This document shows positions 1 to 8,949 of a stretch of 44,437 nucleotides of DNA, one piece after another. The translations under genes and the position numbers were made by a program. The DNA lies in NCBI GenBank assembly GCA_026415325.1, contig JAOAHH010000135.1:1-44437 (forward strand), written 5' to 3'. Positions within the stretch are counted from its first letter, which is position 1; the number at the start of each line of letters is the position of its first letter. Below the pieces are notes generated by a model. The model did not search any database, was not told where the DNA came from, and saw only the letters and a list, made by a program, of their open reading frames with translations. The stretch comes from Thermodesulfobacteriota bacterium. GTDB taxonomy: Bacteria; Desulfobacterota; WTBG01; CAIYCZ01; CAIRTM01.

Positions 1-2
1 CC

Positions 3-374
3 ACGGTAGGGAGCGTGTGGCGTTTCACTACCAGGGCAATCGGAGGAGAATGTCTTGCCGAGCGTGTTGTCGGCAATGATCCAGAAGCACTTACGCTGTT
101 GCGGCGATTCAGGGATGAGGTGCTCGCGGCAACAGAAGAAGGCCGTGCGCTCATCAATCTCTATTATGGGGTATCACCCTGGCTTGTAACACTTCTTGAC
201 CGCAACCCGGAACGCATTACAGCGCTGCAGACTGAATTTCAACGCCGAACTTCTTCGTTAAAAAACTTTTTAAAGGGCGAGCACCCTGATTATACCGCCA
301 TTACCAAGGAAGCATATCGACTGCTTCGCACCTATTTCCCCGAATATAAATTAGAACACACCCTGCAAAACTGA
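3..374 (+). CDS. CFI-box-type C-terminal domain protein (5' end outside window)
   Basis: The reading frame is open back to the window edge, so only the C-terminal part is seen; a GTG at 15 is probably internal. The visible part has the layout of the CFI-box C-terminal domain: a Cys followed by an Arg/Asp-rich helix (LLRRFRDEVL), then GRALINLYYGVSPWLV. The usual Cys-Phe-Ile-Ala run is degenerate here (ECLAERVVG), so the family call is by pattern. CFI-box domains end many secreted or surface proteins of deltaproteobacteria and their role is unknown. The last 40 residues are charged and have no membrane segment. Confidence 0.55.
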   Translation, partial: TVGSVWRFTTRAIGGECLAERVVGNDPEALTLLRRFRDEVLAATEEGRALINLYYGVSPWLVTLLDRNPERITALQTEFQRRTSSLKNFLKGEHPDYTAITKEAYRLLRTYFPEYKLEHTLQN

Positions 375-492
375 TTCTATAGATGAGGTATGCGGTATGC
401 ATGCCTTGCTCCCGGCACTATAGCACTGCGCGGTCAATAACCACGGAGAACCGATCTGGAGCAAATAGACACAAAAAAATTATCAGGGTGCA

Positions 493-521
493 TTGACAGA
501 AATAGCTGTTGCATTTATTTT
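493..521 (+). promoter_or_regulatory. Putative sigma70 promoter for the lapA-like gene
   Basis: A perfect -35 box TTGACA (493-498) is followed after 17 bases by TATTTT (516-521). The gene start lies about 40 bases further on. The -35 match and spacing are good and the -10 is 4 of 6, so this is a plausible but unproven promoter. Confidence 0.5.
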
Positions 522-564
522 TTTACGTAGTATATCTACAGACACACCCACCACGGAGGAATAT

Positions 565-801
565 ATGCACAACGTCAAAATCATCTGTATACTTATTTTA
601 TTGATAGCTGTTGCTATTTTTACCTTTCAGAATACCACGGCTGTCGAGATAAAATTTCTAATATGGTCTCATAACATGTCTGTTTCCCTTATGTTGCTCA
701 CTGCACTGTTTTCCGGCATCATCATCGGCATGGTGCTGTCTTTTTTGAATGCACGACGCAAGAGTAAGCAAGAGAGTACCGCATATACTCAGCAATCATA
801 A
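565..801 (+). CDS. LapA/DUF1049-type small inner-membrane protein
   Basis: A 78-residue protein. The ATG at 565 was chosen because GGAGGA stands 5 bases upstream; the longer frame from 493 would start inside the -35 box. Two hydrophobic segments (about residues 4-19 and 41-62) flank a short loop with the FQNTTAVEIKFLIW signature of LapA/DUF1049 proteins, ending in a basic tail. LapA (YciS) proteins work in the inner membrane; in E. coli YciS and YciM (LapB) help balance LPS synthesis. No LapB-like partner is next to it here. Family call by motif; exact role inferred. Confidence 0.75.
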   Translation: MHNVKIICILILLIAVAIFTFQNTTAVEIKFLIWSHNMSVSLMLLTALFSGIIIGMVLSFLNARRKSKQESTAYTQQS

Positions 802-826
802 CGATAACAGAGGGAAGGGAGGAGTT

Positions 827-1021
827 ATGGCAGGACTTGCACTGATCATTTCCATTATCGCACTCGTTTTTGCCTATCTTTCATACCGCAAGAGCGGCGG
901 CTCTATCGATGAGCTGAAACAGAAGGTTGAGGATCTGGGAATAACGACGGAAACACTGCGCACAAAAACCGCTGACATCTTGAACAGCCTAGAAAAGAAA
1001 GTTCGCGGCGAGGATAAATGA
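827..1021 (+). CDS. Small single-pass membrane protein with coiled-coil tail, unknown function
   Basis: A 64-residue protein. The ATG at 827 follows the strong Shine-Dalgarno GGGAGGAG, 25 bases after the previous stop, so the two genes are probably co-transcribed. It has an N-terminal hydrophobic helix (about residues 2-22) and a charged helical tail with heptad-like spacing (about 29-58). The pattern is that of a membrane-anchored small coiled-coil protein. I do not recognise a named family. It is convergent with glgB. Confidence 0.6.
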   Translation: MAGLALIISIIALVFAYLSYRKSGGSIDELKQKVEDLGITTETLRTKTADILNSLEKKVRGEDK

Positions 1022-1068
1022 GGCGACGCGGATCTGCAGGAATAAGCGGTCGCTGCGTGGCAACTTCC

Positions 1069-3273
1069 CTACTGCTGCGGCTTGAAAAACACACATCCAA
1101 GGGGCGGCAGCGTGATTGACAGCGAATACGGTCTGCCGTGTGCTGCCACGGCCTCAGCCTTGCAGCGCCCTAAGTTGCCGACGTTGCTGCCGCCGAATAG
1201 GTGCGCATCGCTGTTTAGAATTTCTTCATACACGCCTGCAAGGGGAACGCCGATGCGGTAGCGTTCACGTACCACCGGCGTGAAGTTATAGGCACATATT
1301 ACAATGTCGTCCGGCCGGCGACCCCTTCGTATGAACGACACAATACTGTTTTCCCAGTCAGTAAAATCGATCCATTCAAATCCATGATAATCAAAATCAA
1401 GCTCGTGCAGCGCAGGTTCAGTGCGGTATAATCGGTTGAGCGCCCTGACATAGGCTTGCAACTTCTGATGCGGTTCATACTGCAACAGTTCCCATGCGAC
1501 ACTGCCATTGTGGTCCCACTCAGACCATTGTCCGATATCAATGCCCATGAACAGATGCTTTTTCCCGGGATGCGCAAACATATAGCCGAGTAGCAGCCGC
1601 ATATTGGCAAATTGCTGCCATCGGTCGCCGGGCATTTTGCCAAGCATTGATCCTTTGCCATGCACAACCTCATCATGGGAGAAGGGGAGAATGAAATTTT
1701 CGTGAAACGAGTAGAGCAGGGCAAAGGTGAGCATGTTATGGTGGTATTTGCGGAAGATAGGGTCTTTTTTCATGTATTCAAGCATGTCGTGCATCCAGCC
1801 CATGTTCCATTTCATGGCAAAGCCAAGACCACCGAGGTAGGTAGGACGTGATACCTGTGGCCATGCGGTTGATTCTTCGGCAATCATCAGAACGCCGGGA
1901 TAATATCGGTAGACGATTTCGTTAAGCTGACGGAGAAAATTGATGGCAGCAAGGTTTTCCCGTCCGCCGTATTCATTGGGTATCCACTCACCTTCTTTTC
2001 GTGAGTAGTCCAGATACAGCATGGAAGCAACGGCGTCAACACGCAACCCATCAACGTGGTAATGGTCGAACCAGAACAGGGCATTGGCGATGAGGAAATT
2101 GCGGACCTCGTTTCTTCCATAATTGAACACCAGTGTCCCCCAATCAGGATGATACCCAAGGCGGGGATCGGCATGTTCGTATAAAGCAGTACCGTCAAAC
2201 CATGCAAGGGCATGGGCATCGGTGGGGAAATGAGCAGGCACCCAGTCCATAATAACGCCGATGCCGTGCTGGTGGCACTGATCGATAAGATACATAAGGT
2301 CTTCGGGTTCGCCGTACTGTCCTGCGCAACTGTAATAGCCCGTGACTTGATACCCCCATGAAGGATCAAACGGGTGCGCTGCAAGTGGCAGAAATTCAAT
2401 ATGCGTGTAACCCATATCCTTTACATAAGGGATAAGCTGATGGGCTGCTTCCCGGTACGTGAGCGGACGGTTGCCTTCTTCGGCAACCCTGCGCCATGAA
2501 CCAAGGTGTACTTCGTAAATGGATATAGGCTTTCCGAGTTGTGTTGTCAGGTCGCGGCTGCGCATCCATGTCTCATCCTGCCACGAGTAGGTGAAGGTAT
2601 GGGTTATGGCGGCGGTTTTCGGTCGCACTTCGGTTCTTCTGGCATACGGATCTGTTTTAATGATGATGTCGCCGTTTTTTGCCCTTATTTCGTATTTGTA
2701 GAGCTCTCCCTGTCCGAGTTCTGGGATGAACAGTTCCCACACACCAGACATACCCCGTACTCGCATGGGATGCCTGCGGCCGTCCCAACAGTTAAAATCA
2801 CCCACGACACTGACCCGCTGTGCGTTGGGTGCCCACACCGCAAACAGCATACCGGGTATGCCGCGATGTATGATCTTGTGACTGCCGAGTTTTTCATAAA
2901 TGCGGTGGTGATTGCCTTCGGCAAACAGATGCAGGTCGTATTCCGACAGCACGGGCAGAAATGAATATGGGTCATATATGGCTACTACGGCTTTGTTCGG
3001 GTAATGGATTTCGAGCCGGTATTCAAAAAAATCGGCAATCCCGGTAAATACGGCCTCGAAAAGACCGTCAGGATGGATTTTGTGCATAGGCTGTGGCGCA
3101 ATGCGGTCGATGATCGGTATGACGTGAACCCTGACAGCATCGGGTTGCATGGTGCGAACAACAAGCTCGTTGGTTTTTGCAGGATGGCGATGCATGCCGA
3201 GAACATCAAACGGATCGTGATGCTCGGCCTTAACGATTTTGCGGATCTGTGCTGCCGGGATTGTTGCTTTCAT
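1069..3273 (-). CDS. glgB: 1,4-alpha-glucan branching enzyme
   Basis: A 734-residue protein of normal GlgB length. It makes alpha-1,6 branches in glycogen by cutting and transferring alpha-1,4 chains (GH13). In order: N-terminal beta-sandwich modules, including the HHDPFDVLGMH opening and the CBM48 region (YEKLGSH...GMLFAVWAPNAQRVSVVGDFN), the catalytic barrel with DGLRVDAVAS (nucleophile Asp), MIAEES (acid/base Glu) and LPFSHDEVVHGK, then a C-terminal beta domain. The ATG at 3273 matches the family N-terminus; the frame runs further upstream only through unrelated sequence. Last gene of the long minus-strand run. malQ at the far end of the window is a pathway partner. Confidence 0.95.
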   Translation of the reverse strand: MKATIPAAQIRKIVKAEHHDPFDVLGMHRHPAKTNELVVRTMQPDAVRVHVIPIIDRIAPQPMHKIHPDGLFEAVFTGIADFFEYRLEIHYPNKAVVAIYDPYSFLPVLSEYDLHLFAEGNHHRIYEKLGSHKIIHRGIPGMLFAVWAPNAQRVSVVGDFNCWDGRRHPMRVRGMSGVWELFIPELGQGELYKYEIRAKNGDIIIKTDPYARRTEVRPKTAAITHTFTYSWQDETWMRSRDLTTQLGKPISIYEVHLGSWRRVAEEGNRPLTYREAAHQLIPYVKDMGYTHIEFLPLAAHPFDPSWGYQVTGYYSCAGQYGEPEDLMYLIDQCHQHGIGVIMDWVPAHFPTDAHALAWFDGTALYEHADPRLGYHPDWGTLVFNYGRNEVRNFLIANALFWFDHYHVDGLRVDAVASMLYLDYSRKEGEWIPNEYGGRENLAAINFLRQLNEIVYRYYPGVLMIAEESTAWPQVSRPTYLGGLGFAMKWNMGWMHDMLEYMKKDPIFRKYHHNMLTFALLYSFHENFILPFSHDEVVHGKGSMLGKMPGDRWQQFANMRLLLGYMFAHPGKKHLFMGIDIGQWSEWDHNGSVAWELLQYEPHQKLQAYVRALNRLYRTEPALHELDFDYHGFEWIDFTDWENSIVSFIRRGRRPDDIVICAYNFTPVVRERYRIGVPLAGVYEEILNSDAHLFGGSNVGNLGRCKAEAVAAHGRPYSLSITLPPLGCVFFKPQQ

Positions 3274-3301
3274 AAGGTTACGCCCCGAGACGGTTCGCCC
3301 T

Positions 3302-3556
3302 CTATTCACCGTCGTACCACTCATCCTCAGAAAACTCAGGAATGAGATGCAGAAAACCGTACTCTTGTGCCCACGCACAGGTTTCCTGCCAGCGTTTCTG
3401 TTTTTGACGGTCGTCGGACAGCATCCACCCCTGCATGTTAAACACAGACGGCGGCAGCGGCATTGCAGGATCGCATGCCTCATCACGTGCCCGCTCGAGC
3501 ACCACATAGACTTGCCGCCAGATATGCAATTGGGGACAGAGCGGTTCTTTTTTCAT
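3302..3556 (-). CDS. Conserved-looking 84-residue hypothetical protein
   Basis: A small soluble acidic protein between recX and glgB. The ATG at 3556 follows AAAGGA at good spacing, and the stop is 28 bases before the glgB start, so it is likely translated in the same operon. It is rich in Trp and aromatics (W at about residues 13, 44, 56, 62 and 80), with a motif of the form RWxETCxWAxxYGF near residue 60 and an acidic C-terminus (EDEWYDGE). No signal peptide or membrane segment. I do not recognise the family and assign no function. Confidence 0.7.
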   Translation of the reverse strand: MKKEPLCPQLHIWRQVYVVLERARDEACDPAMPLPPSVFNMQGWMLSDDRQKQKRWQETCAWAQEYGFLHLIPEFSEDEWYDGE

Positions 3557-3582
3557 TTTTGGGTCCTTTCTCTCTATACCGA

Positions 3583-4050
3583 TTATTCCACTTCTTCACG
3601 GAGGCGCTTGCCGACAACGGCATACAGTGCCTCTGAAGAAAAACCACGCGATCTGAGAAACAAAGCGATCCGGGTAGGGGCTATACGGCTATACGCTCCT
3701 CCAAAACGTTTGCGCAGAGCCTGACGCGCTATTTCAGCTTCGTTATACTCCTGCCAGAGCGTGTGCTGTATTCGGTCAATCATTTCCCGCTCGATACCTT
3801 TTTGGGCAAGGAAGGCAGCAATCTTCATTTTTCCCCAGTGTTTTGTGCGGACGAGGCCGTCTGCCCAGCGGAGTGCAGTCTGTTCATCATTGAGATACCC
3901 TTTGCACAAACACTCGTTGAGAACCGCAGCGATTTCGTCGTCGGTGAAGCCCTTCAAGGAAAGTTTGCGGCGCAATTCGGCGCGGGTGTGGCTGCGCCGT
4001 GCAAGCAGGCGGTAGGCAGTATCGCGTGCATTGCAGCGTTGTGCGCTCAT
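3583..4050 (-). CDS. recX: RecX, modulator of RecA
   Basis: A 155-residue protein of usual length. It is built of the three-helix repeats typical of Rec[41 protein letters not shown] and [17 protein letters not shown]. RecX binds RecA filaments and limits their activity. The ATG overlaps the recA stop codon by the ATGA arrangement (4047-4050), so translation is probably coupled to recA. The next gene starts only 26 bases after its stop. Confidence 0.92.
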   Translation of the reverse strand: MSAQRCNARDTAYRLLARRSHTRAELRRKLSLKGFTDDEIAAVLNECLCKGYLNDEQTALRWADGLVRTKHWGKMKIAAFLAQKGIEREMIDRIQHTLWQEYNEAEIARQALRKRFGGAYSRIAPTRIALFLRSRGFSSEALYAVVGKRLREEVE

Positions 4051-5126
4051 TTTTCATGCTTTGCTTTTGTGGTTCCTTGTCCTAAGGGAACTGTGGCCGG
4101 CTCCGGCTTGACAAGCCCTGCTTTTTTCAGGATCTCCTGCTCGATTTCTCCGGCGATTTCAGGATGCTCTTTGAGAAACACTTTGGCATTTTCCCTCCCC
4201 TGACCGAGCCGTTCCTGTTTATAGGAAAACCAGGTGCCGCTCTTTTCAATAATACCTTCGGCAACTCCGAGATCGATGATATCGCCCGTGCGCGAGATGC
4301 CTTCTCCGAACATGAGGTCGAACTCGACCTCACGGAACGGAGGGGCGATTTTGTTCTTGACGATTTTAACGCGGGTGCGGTTTCCAATGACGGATTCGCC
4401 GTCTTTAATCATCCCGACCTTGCGGATGTCAAGACGCACCGTGGCGTAGAACTTCAGGGCATTGCCGCCAGTGGTGGTTTCGGGATTGCCGAACATAACG
4501 CCGAGCTTCATTCTGATTTGGTTGATGAAGATCACAGCAGTTTTCGACTTGCTGATGGCAGCGGTCAGCTTGCGCAGCGCCTGTGACATAAGCCGCGCCT
4601 GGAGTCCCATATGCGCATCTCCCATATCACCCTCGATTTCGGCACGCGGTACGAGCGCAGCAACTGAGTCAATGACCAGTACGTCCATAGCGCCACTGCG
4701 GACCAGTACCTCTGCAATTTCAAGAGCCTGTTCGCCGCTGTCAGGTTGGGAGATGAGCAGTTCATCGGTCCGAACGCCGAGTTTCCGGGCATACGCAATA
4801 TCAAGCGCATGCTCTGCATCGATAAAAGCCGCGGTGCCCCCTTTTTTTTGGGCTTCAGCAATAATATGGAGGGCAAGGGTGGTTTTCCCGGATGACTCTG
4901 GTCCGAAGATTTCAATGACCCGTCCGCGCGGAATACCGCCAAGTCCCAATGCGATATCAAGACTGATGGAACCGGTCGGAATGACCGGGATGTCATGCAC
5001 CAGAGCGCCTTCTTCTCCGAGCCGCATGATTGCGCCTTTGCCGAACTGCTTTTCGATTTGGCTGACCGCCATGTCAATGGCCTTTTCTTTCTGCTGGTCT
5101 TTTTCCTTAAGAAGTTCTTTGCTCAT
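4047..5126 (-). CDS. recA: RecA recombinase
   Basis: A 359-residue protein, canonical throughout. RecA forms ATP-dependent filaments on single-stranded DNA, drives strand exchange and triggers LexA cleavage. Walker A GPESSGKT lies at residues 75-82, followed by [19 protein letters not shown] (Walker B), the L1/L2 loops ([21 protein letters not shown]) and a Lys/Glu-rich C-terminal tail. A strong GGAGGG Shine-Dalgarno lies in the 16-base gap to thpR. No LexA-type operator or separate promoter can be fitted in that gap, so transcription should come from further upstream (see findings). Confidence 0.98.
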   Translation of the reverse strand: MSKELLKEKDQQKEKAIDMAVSQIEKQFGKGAIMRLGEEGALVHDIPVIPTGSISLDIALGLGGIPRGRVIEIFGPESSGKTTLALHIIAEAQKKGGTAAFIDAEHALDIAYARKLGVRTDELLISQPDSGEQALEIAEVLVRSGAMDVLVIDSVAALVPRAEIEGDMGDAHMGLQARLMSQALRKLTAAISKSKTAVIFINQIRMKLGVMFGNPETTTGGNALKFYATVRLDIRKVGMIKDGESVIGNRTRVKIVKNKIAPPFREVEFDLMFGEGISRTGDIIDLGVAEGIIEKSGTWFSYKQERLGQGRENAKVFLKEHPEIAGEIEQEILKKAGLVKPEPATVPLGQGTTKAKHEK

Positions 5127-5142
5127 GGGTCACACCCTCCTG

Positions 5143-5721
5143 TTATTGCCTTTTGGGTACATGGACGTCGGCGAGAACCGAATATACCGGGCCTGATGGC
5201 GTAAGGTCGCTTCTGAACAATACGATCCGGGATGTTTCGACCCTGCCGATGGTTTCTCCTGCGTGCCGCTCAATGCTCGTTCCAATATCCTTTCGATGTG
5301 CACCGTCTCTGACCCGCCCCAAGGTCAGGTGTGGCGAGAAGGTGCGTTTTTCTTTTTGAAATCCAAGTTTCTCAAGCCCTGTTTCAAGCCGTGCCTGAAA
5401 GCTCACCAGATGCTCATCTGCAGCAATTCCTGCCCAAATTACTTTCGGGTTTTTGGTATTCGGAAACGCGCCGAGGCCTGCGATATCAAAAACAAACGGC
5501 GCAACTCCCCGTACTGTTTCTATAAGGAGCGTCTTGATCCTGTCGATTTGTTCGGGCCGTGTTGGCCCTAAAAATTTGAGGGTAAGATGCATATGTTCGG
5601 GTTTTACCCATCGAACACCTTGGCAACAGCGCATGAGGTGCTGTTGCAGTCTGCCGACCTGACCGCGCACCCAATCCGGTATATCAAGAGCGATAAACGT
5701 CCGGAGTATATCTGTTGCCAT
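5143..5721 (-). CDS. thpR: RNA 2',3'-cyclic phosphodiesterase (2H family, ThpR/LigT)
   Basis: A 192-residue protein of usual length. It has the two HxTx motifs that define the 2H phosphoesterase fold: HLTL at residues 45-48 and HLTL at 131-134. Family members open 2',3'-cyclic phosphates at RNA ends and some join tRNA halves by 2'-5' bonds. The ATG at 5721 is preferred over a GTG at 5739 because AAGGGGA stands 5 bases before it. It sits between cinA and recA, an order seen in several bacterial lineages, with a 33-base gap to cinA. Confidence 0.92.
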   Translation of the reverse strand: MATDILRTFIALDIPDWVRGQVGRLQQHLMRCCQGVRWVKPEHMHLTLKFLGPTRPEQIDRIKTLLIETVRGVAPFVFDIAGLGAFPNTKNPKVIWAGIAADEHLVSFQARLETGLEKLGFQKEKRTFSPHLTLGRVRDGAHRKDIGTSIERHAGETIGRVETSRIVLFRSDLTPSGPVYSVLADVHVPKRQ

Positions 5722-5754
5722 AGTTCCCCTTGCTACCACAGGAGCGCCGTATTG

Positions 5755-7023
5755 TCAAATGCCGGTGGCGGTATGCTGTGGGATTGTTCCGGTGAGCAGC
5801 AACAGGCGCAGCGCGTTAAGAGCAGTATGGGCGGTGATGATTTTTATTTTTTCCCGCGATCCGGAAAACCGATACCGGACAACCTCGCACCCTTTATCCG
5901 ACGCAATGCCGACAAAGACCGTGCCCACAGGCTTTTCAGCATTACCCCCTGAAGGGCCGGCAATGCCGGTAACCGCAAGCCCGTACGTCGTGCGGGCATA
6001 CCCGCGGGCACCGATTGCCATGCTCCGGGCTACCTGCTCGCTTACTGCCCCATACCGCTCAATGAGGTCTTCCGGAACTGCTAACAGTTCGTGTTTTGCG
6101 CGGTTACTGTACACGATATAGGCACGTTCAAGATATGCAGAGCTGCCGGGCACATTGGTCAGTCGGTGGGTGATGAGACCGCCGGTGCATGATTCGGCAA
6201 CGGCAAGCGTTGCAGTGCGTTCTAACAACAGTCTTCCAACGATCTCTTCAAGGCGTTCTCCGGTGGTGGCATAGACATATGGTCCAAGGTATTGCATGAT
6301 GACGGCTTCATATTGCTCGACCTCGTGTCGCACCAAATCGACATCAAGTCCCCTGCCGGTTATGCTGATCGTAACATCAGGAAATTGCGGATAGTAGCCT
6401 ACGGTTACGATTGTGCTGTCTGGCAGACGGCCGGTGAGGCGCTCTTTGATGCCAGATTCCCAGAGGCCAAACAGGGTTAGTTGTTTGGTCAGAACATAGC
6501 CGGGACTGCCGGATATGGTGCGAACATGATTAATCACAAAACCTTCAGTCATTGCCCTGACCTCCTCAGGTACACCGGGCAGAAATATAAACTCGACACC
6601 ATCATGGGTGATACAAAACCCGCATGCCGTGCCGACAGGATTGGGTATCAGGATACTCCCCTGCGGCAGGAGTGCTTGTTTCCTGGCAGCTTCAGGCATA
6701 GTGCGGCCAAGTGCAGCGTAGGCGCGCTCCATTGCCGAGAGCGCATCAGGGTGCAGTACACACGATGTGCCGAATGCTTTTGCAGCAGCTTGGGCAGTGC
6801 GGTCGTCATCGGTCGGCCCGAGTCCGCCGGTAATCACCATAAAGCGGGTATCGGGGAGTCGGTCGCGCAGCGCACGGCAGATATTCTCGATTCCATCGCC
6901 AACCGACGTGATCCGGGAGATAATAAAACCCTGCGCATGGAGGGCTGCTGCGATATAGTGGGCATTTTCATCGAGGGTTTTCCCTGAGATAAGTTCATCG
7001 CCGATAGTAAGAATTTCGATCAT
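5755..7023 (-). CDS. cinA: CinA, competence/damage-inducible protein with nicotinamide-nucleotide amidase domain
   Basis: A 422-residue full-length CinA. The N-terminal half is the MoaB/MoeA-like (COG1058) domain starting IEILTIGDELISGKTLDENA and containing TGGLGPTDDDRT; this half has ADP-ribose pyrophosphatase activity in studied members. The C-terminal half is the PncC amidase domain (AVAESCTGGLITHRLT...PGSSAYLERAYIVYSNRAK), which recycles NMN by deamidation. The ATG at 7023 was chosen because AGAGGAAA lies at proper spacing and matches the family N-terminus. It lies upstream of thpR and recA. Confidence 0.95.
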   Translation of the reverse strand: MIEILTIGDELISGKTLDENAHYIAAALHAQGFIISRITSVGDGIENICRALRDRLPDTRFMVITGGLGPTDDDRTAQAAAKAFGTSCVLHPDALSAMERAYAALGRTMPEAARKQALLPQGSILIPNPVGTACGFCITHDGVEFIFLPGVPEEVRAMTEGFVINHVRTISGSPGYVLTKQLTLFGLWESGIKERLTGRLPDSTIVTVGYYPQFPDVTISITGRGLDVDLVRHEVEQYEAVIMQYLGPYVYATTGERLEEIVGRLLLERTATLAVAESCTGGLITHRLTNVPGSSAYLERAYIVYSNRAKHELLAVPEDLIERYGAVSEQVARSMAIGARGYARTTYGLAVTGIAGPSGGNAEKPVGTVFVGIASDKGCEVVRYRFSGSREKIKIITAHTALNALRLLLLTGTIPQHTATGI

Positions 7024-7071
7024 GGCGGTTTTCCTCTTTGATACATCTTGTGCAAACCCGAAACGAACCAT

Positions 7072-7536
7072 TCACTGCGGAAGAAACCGCACACAGTGCA
7101 GCAATGCATTTGCATACACACCCGCAACAATGTCATCGAGGACAATGCCGGCACCGCCGTGCAGATGGTTGTTGATGCGGTTGGCGGGAAACGGTTTAAG
7201 GACATCGAGGATTCTGAAGATGAGGAATCCGGCGGCCACCGTATACCACGTTGCGGGGAGTCCAATGAGCGTCACCAGCAAGCCGCATACTTCATCGATA
7301 ACAATCTGCGGCGGATCGTTGCGCCCGAAGTATCGCTCAGCTCTCGAGGAAAGCCATATTGCCGCAAAGATGCACACGGCTACCACAACGCCGTACCAGA
7401 GTAAAGGTAATCCAGCAAGCACCATATAAAGGGGGATGCCGACCGCTGACCCGACGGTTCCCGGCATTACCGGTGCGTAGCCGCTCCCAGCTCCTGTTGC
7501 GAAAAACAGTACAACACCTTTGCCGAAAACCTTCAT
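7072..7536 (-). CDS. pgpA: Phosphatidylglycerophosphatase A
   Basis: A 154-residue membrane protein. It removes phosphate from phosphatidylglycerol phosphate in phospholipid synthesis. The PgpA signature is clear: GAGSGYAPVMPGTVGSAVGIPL near the N-terminus, then DPPQIVIDEVCGLLVTL and FRILDVLKPFPAN. Hydrophobic helices lie at about residues 29-60 and 86-108. Its start overlaps the stop of the upstream gene by 4 bases (7533-7536), so translation is probably coupled; cinA follows after 48 bases. Confidence 0.93.
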   Translation of the reverse strand: MKVFGKGVVLFFATGAGSGYAPVMPGTVGSAVGIPLYMVLAGLPLLWYGVVVAVCIFAAIWLSSRAERYFGRNDPPQIVIDEVCGLLVTLIGLPATWYTVAAGFLIFRILDVLKPFPANRINNHLHGGAGIVLDDIVAGVYANALLHCVRFLPQ

Positions 7537-7916
7537 GTATCGGCTCTGGCCACGACGATCCTGCTGCCGGGTCTGACCTGTTTCAGAACCGACGTGTCGC
7601 CGCGCACTTTGCCGAACACGTTGACGGCGCTTGCCGGTCGTATTTCACCAGGTCTGCTCACCGGTGTAGGGCCAAAAAATATGCAGAATGCGGAACCGTT
7701 CGGCCAATACCCCAGATCACCGCAGGCAACAACCTCGGCCGCATCAGGTTCAAGTGCTATCGTAACCGGGATGGAAAAATAGATTTCATCGCCCCAGGTG
7801 TTGACTTCGCTGGTGATCGGCAGCGCATTCCAGATTGCATTGCCGGTCGGTGTATCGGCAAGCTGTGCGGTGACGGTCACTGATCCTGAGCTGATATGTA
7901 TAATTCGTTCCGACAT
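7533..7916 (-). CDS. Cyclophilin-like fold protein (TM1367/AF0503 type)
   Basis: A 127-residue soluble protein matching the bacterial/archaeal cyclophilin-like family by pattern: an LADTPTGNAIWNALPI segment, WGDEIYFSIPV, the DLGYWPNGSAFCIFFGPTPVS stretch and a C-terminal VFGKVRGD. The fold resembles peptidyl-prolyl isomerases but the catalytic residues of true cyclophilins are not apparent, and no activity is established. It starts at ATG 7916, 21 bases after gmhA, and overlaps pgpA by 4 bases. Confidence 0.8.
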   Translation of the reverse strand: MSERIIHISSGSVTVTAQLADTPTGNAIWNALPITSEVNTWGDEIYFSIPVTIALEPDAAEVVACGDLGYWPNGSAFCIFFGPTPVSRPGEIRPASAVNVFGKVRGDTSVLKQVRPGSRIVVARADT

Positions 7917-7937
7917 GGCACCCTTCTTTGATGAAGT

Positions 7938-8519
7938 TTACGGTTTACGGGTACGGTAGTAATGTTCGATCAGTTCACATACTGCGTGGCCTGCACATAG
8001 GTGTGCTTCTTGGATTCTGCCGGTATGGGTGGCATCCACAATGAGCGCCAGATCCGAGAGTTGCGCAAGCTCGTTTCCGGGGTTGCCGGTGAAACTTATG
8101 GTGCGGAGCCCCATGCGCCGCGCCGTAGTAAACGCGCTGATCATATTAGGAGAGGCGCCGCTGGTGCTCAATCCCCATGCAATGTCTCCCGGTCTGCCCA
8201 ATGCAGCAATCTGGCGTTCAAAAATTTCGGCAAACGCACGATCATTGCCGATGCTGGTGAGCACCGAAGTGTCGGTGGTCAGCGCGATTGCAGGCAGGGC
8301 GAGCCGGTCGTGACGATACCGGTTTACAAGCTCGGCAGCAAAATGCTGTGCCTGTGATGCACTGCCGCCGTTGCCCATCAAAAGTACTTTATTGCCGGCA
8401 AGAAAGCAGAGAATGATTGCTTCTGCTATTTTTTGAATAATGCTGCTGCAGGTAGTGCCCAGCGTTGCAATACAGCGGGCGGACTCTTCAAACCATGTGA
8501 CAAGCGCTGTGTCGTTCAT
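7938..8519 (-). CDS. gmhA: SIS-domain phosphoheptose isomerase (GmhA-like)
   Basis: A 193-residue, single-SIS-domain protein. GmhA turns sedoheptulose 7-phosphate into D-glycero-D-manno-heptose 7-phosphate for LPS core. The phosphosugar loops LLMGNGGSASQAQHFAAEL and GLSTSGASPN are intact, with the family HTGRIQEAHLCAGHAVCELIE segment near the C-terminus that carries the catalytic His. Length and motifs agree with GmhA. A paralogue such as DiaA cannot be wholly excluded, but the His-containing C-terminal motif favours GmhA. No other heptose genes are in the window. Confidence 0.88.
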   Translation of the reverse strand: MNDTALVTWFEESARCIATLGTTCSSIIQKIAEAIILCFLAGNKVLLMGNGGSASQAQHFAAELVNRYRHDRLALPAIALTTDTSVLTSIGNDRAFAEIFERQIAALGRPGDIAWGLSTSGASPNMISAFTTARRMGLRTISFTGNPGNELAQLSDLALIVDATHTGRIQEAHLCAGHAVCELIEHYYRTRKP

Positions 8520-8640
8520 CGTGCTGTCCTGTCACGGACGGTAGGGGTTCGTGTGACCGTACCGCACCGAAGGGGGAGTCTGATGGCACCGCATGCGTAA
8601 GCAGGTGCATCCTGTACCGTTGATGTTCTGCCCCTGTGGC

Positions 8641-8880
8641 TTATGTCTGTTCTGGTTCAAGAAGCCCTTTATTTGAAAGCCGTTCGTACGTTTCAGGGGC
8701 AAGTGTGACCTTACCGGCGGCAATCTCCCGTAGTGATACGACAATCTGTCGATTATCGGGAGCGTGTACCAACGGTTGTGAACCCTTGAGAAGCTGTCGG
8801 GTCCGCTGTTGTGCCATGTGGACGATGATGAAGCGATTATTGATTTTCTGTAAGCAGTCTTCGATCGTTATGCGCGCCAT
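8641..8880 (-). CDS. rpoZ: RNA polymerase omega subunit
   Basis: A 79-residue protein of typical omega length. It opens MARITIEDCLQKINNRFIIV and has a QQRTRQLL helix like the omega RARQL region, then a variable acidic end. Omega helps assemble and stabilise RNA polymerase through beta-prime and is part of one ppGpp site in proteobacteria. It sits 69 bases downstream of the metallophosphoesterase. A 121-base spacer separates it from gmhA. Confidence 0.9.
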   Translation of the reverse strand: MARITIEDCLQKINNRFIIVHMAQQRTRQLLKGSQPLVHAPDNRQIVVSLREIAAGKVTLAPETYERLSNKGLLEPEQT

Positions 8881-8949
8881 ACGTTGTTGTACCGTTTTTA
8901 AAGGATGGTTTGATGCTCGAGAAACCTATATATAATTTCAGGGCATTTG

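Noticed and set aside
4462-5196. 244-codon plus-strand frame opposite recA
   Set aside because: Antisense shadow of recA with a Ser/Arg-rich, low-complexity product.
8532-8744. 70-codon minus-strand frame between gmhA and rpoZ
   Set aside because: Overlaps the rpoZ 3' end in another frame, has no ribosome-binding site and a basic nondescript product.
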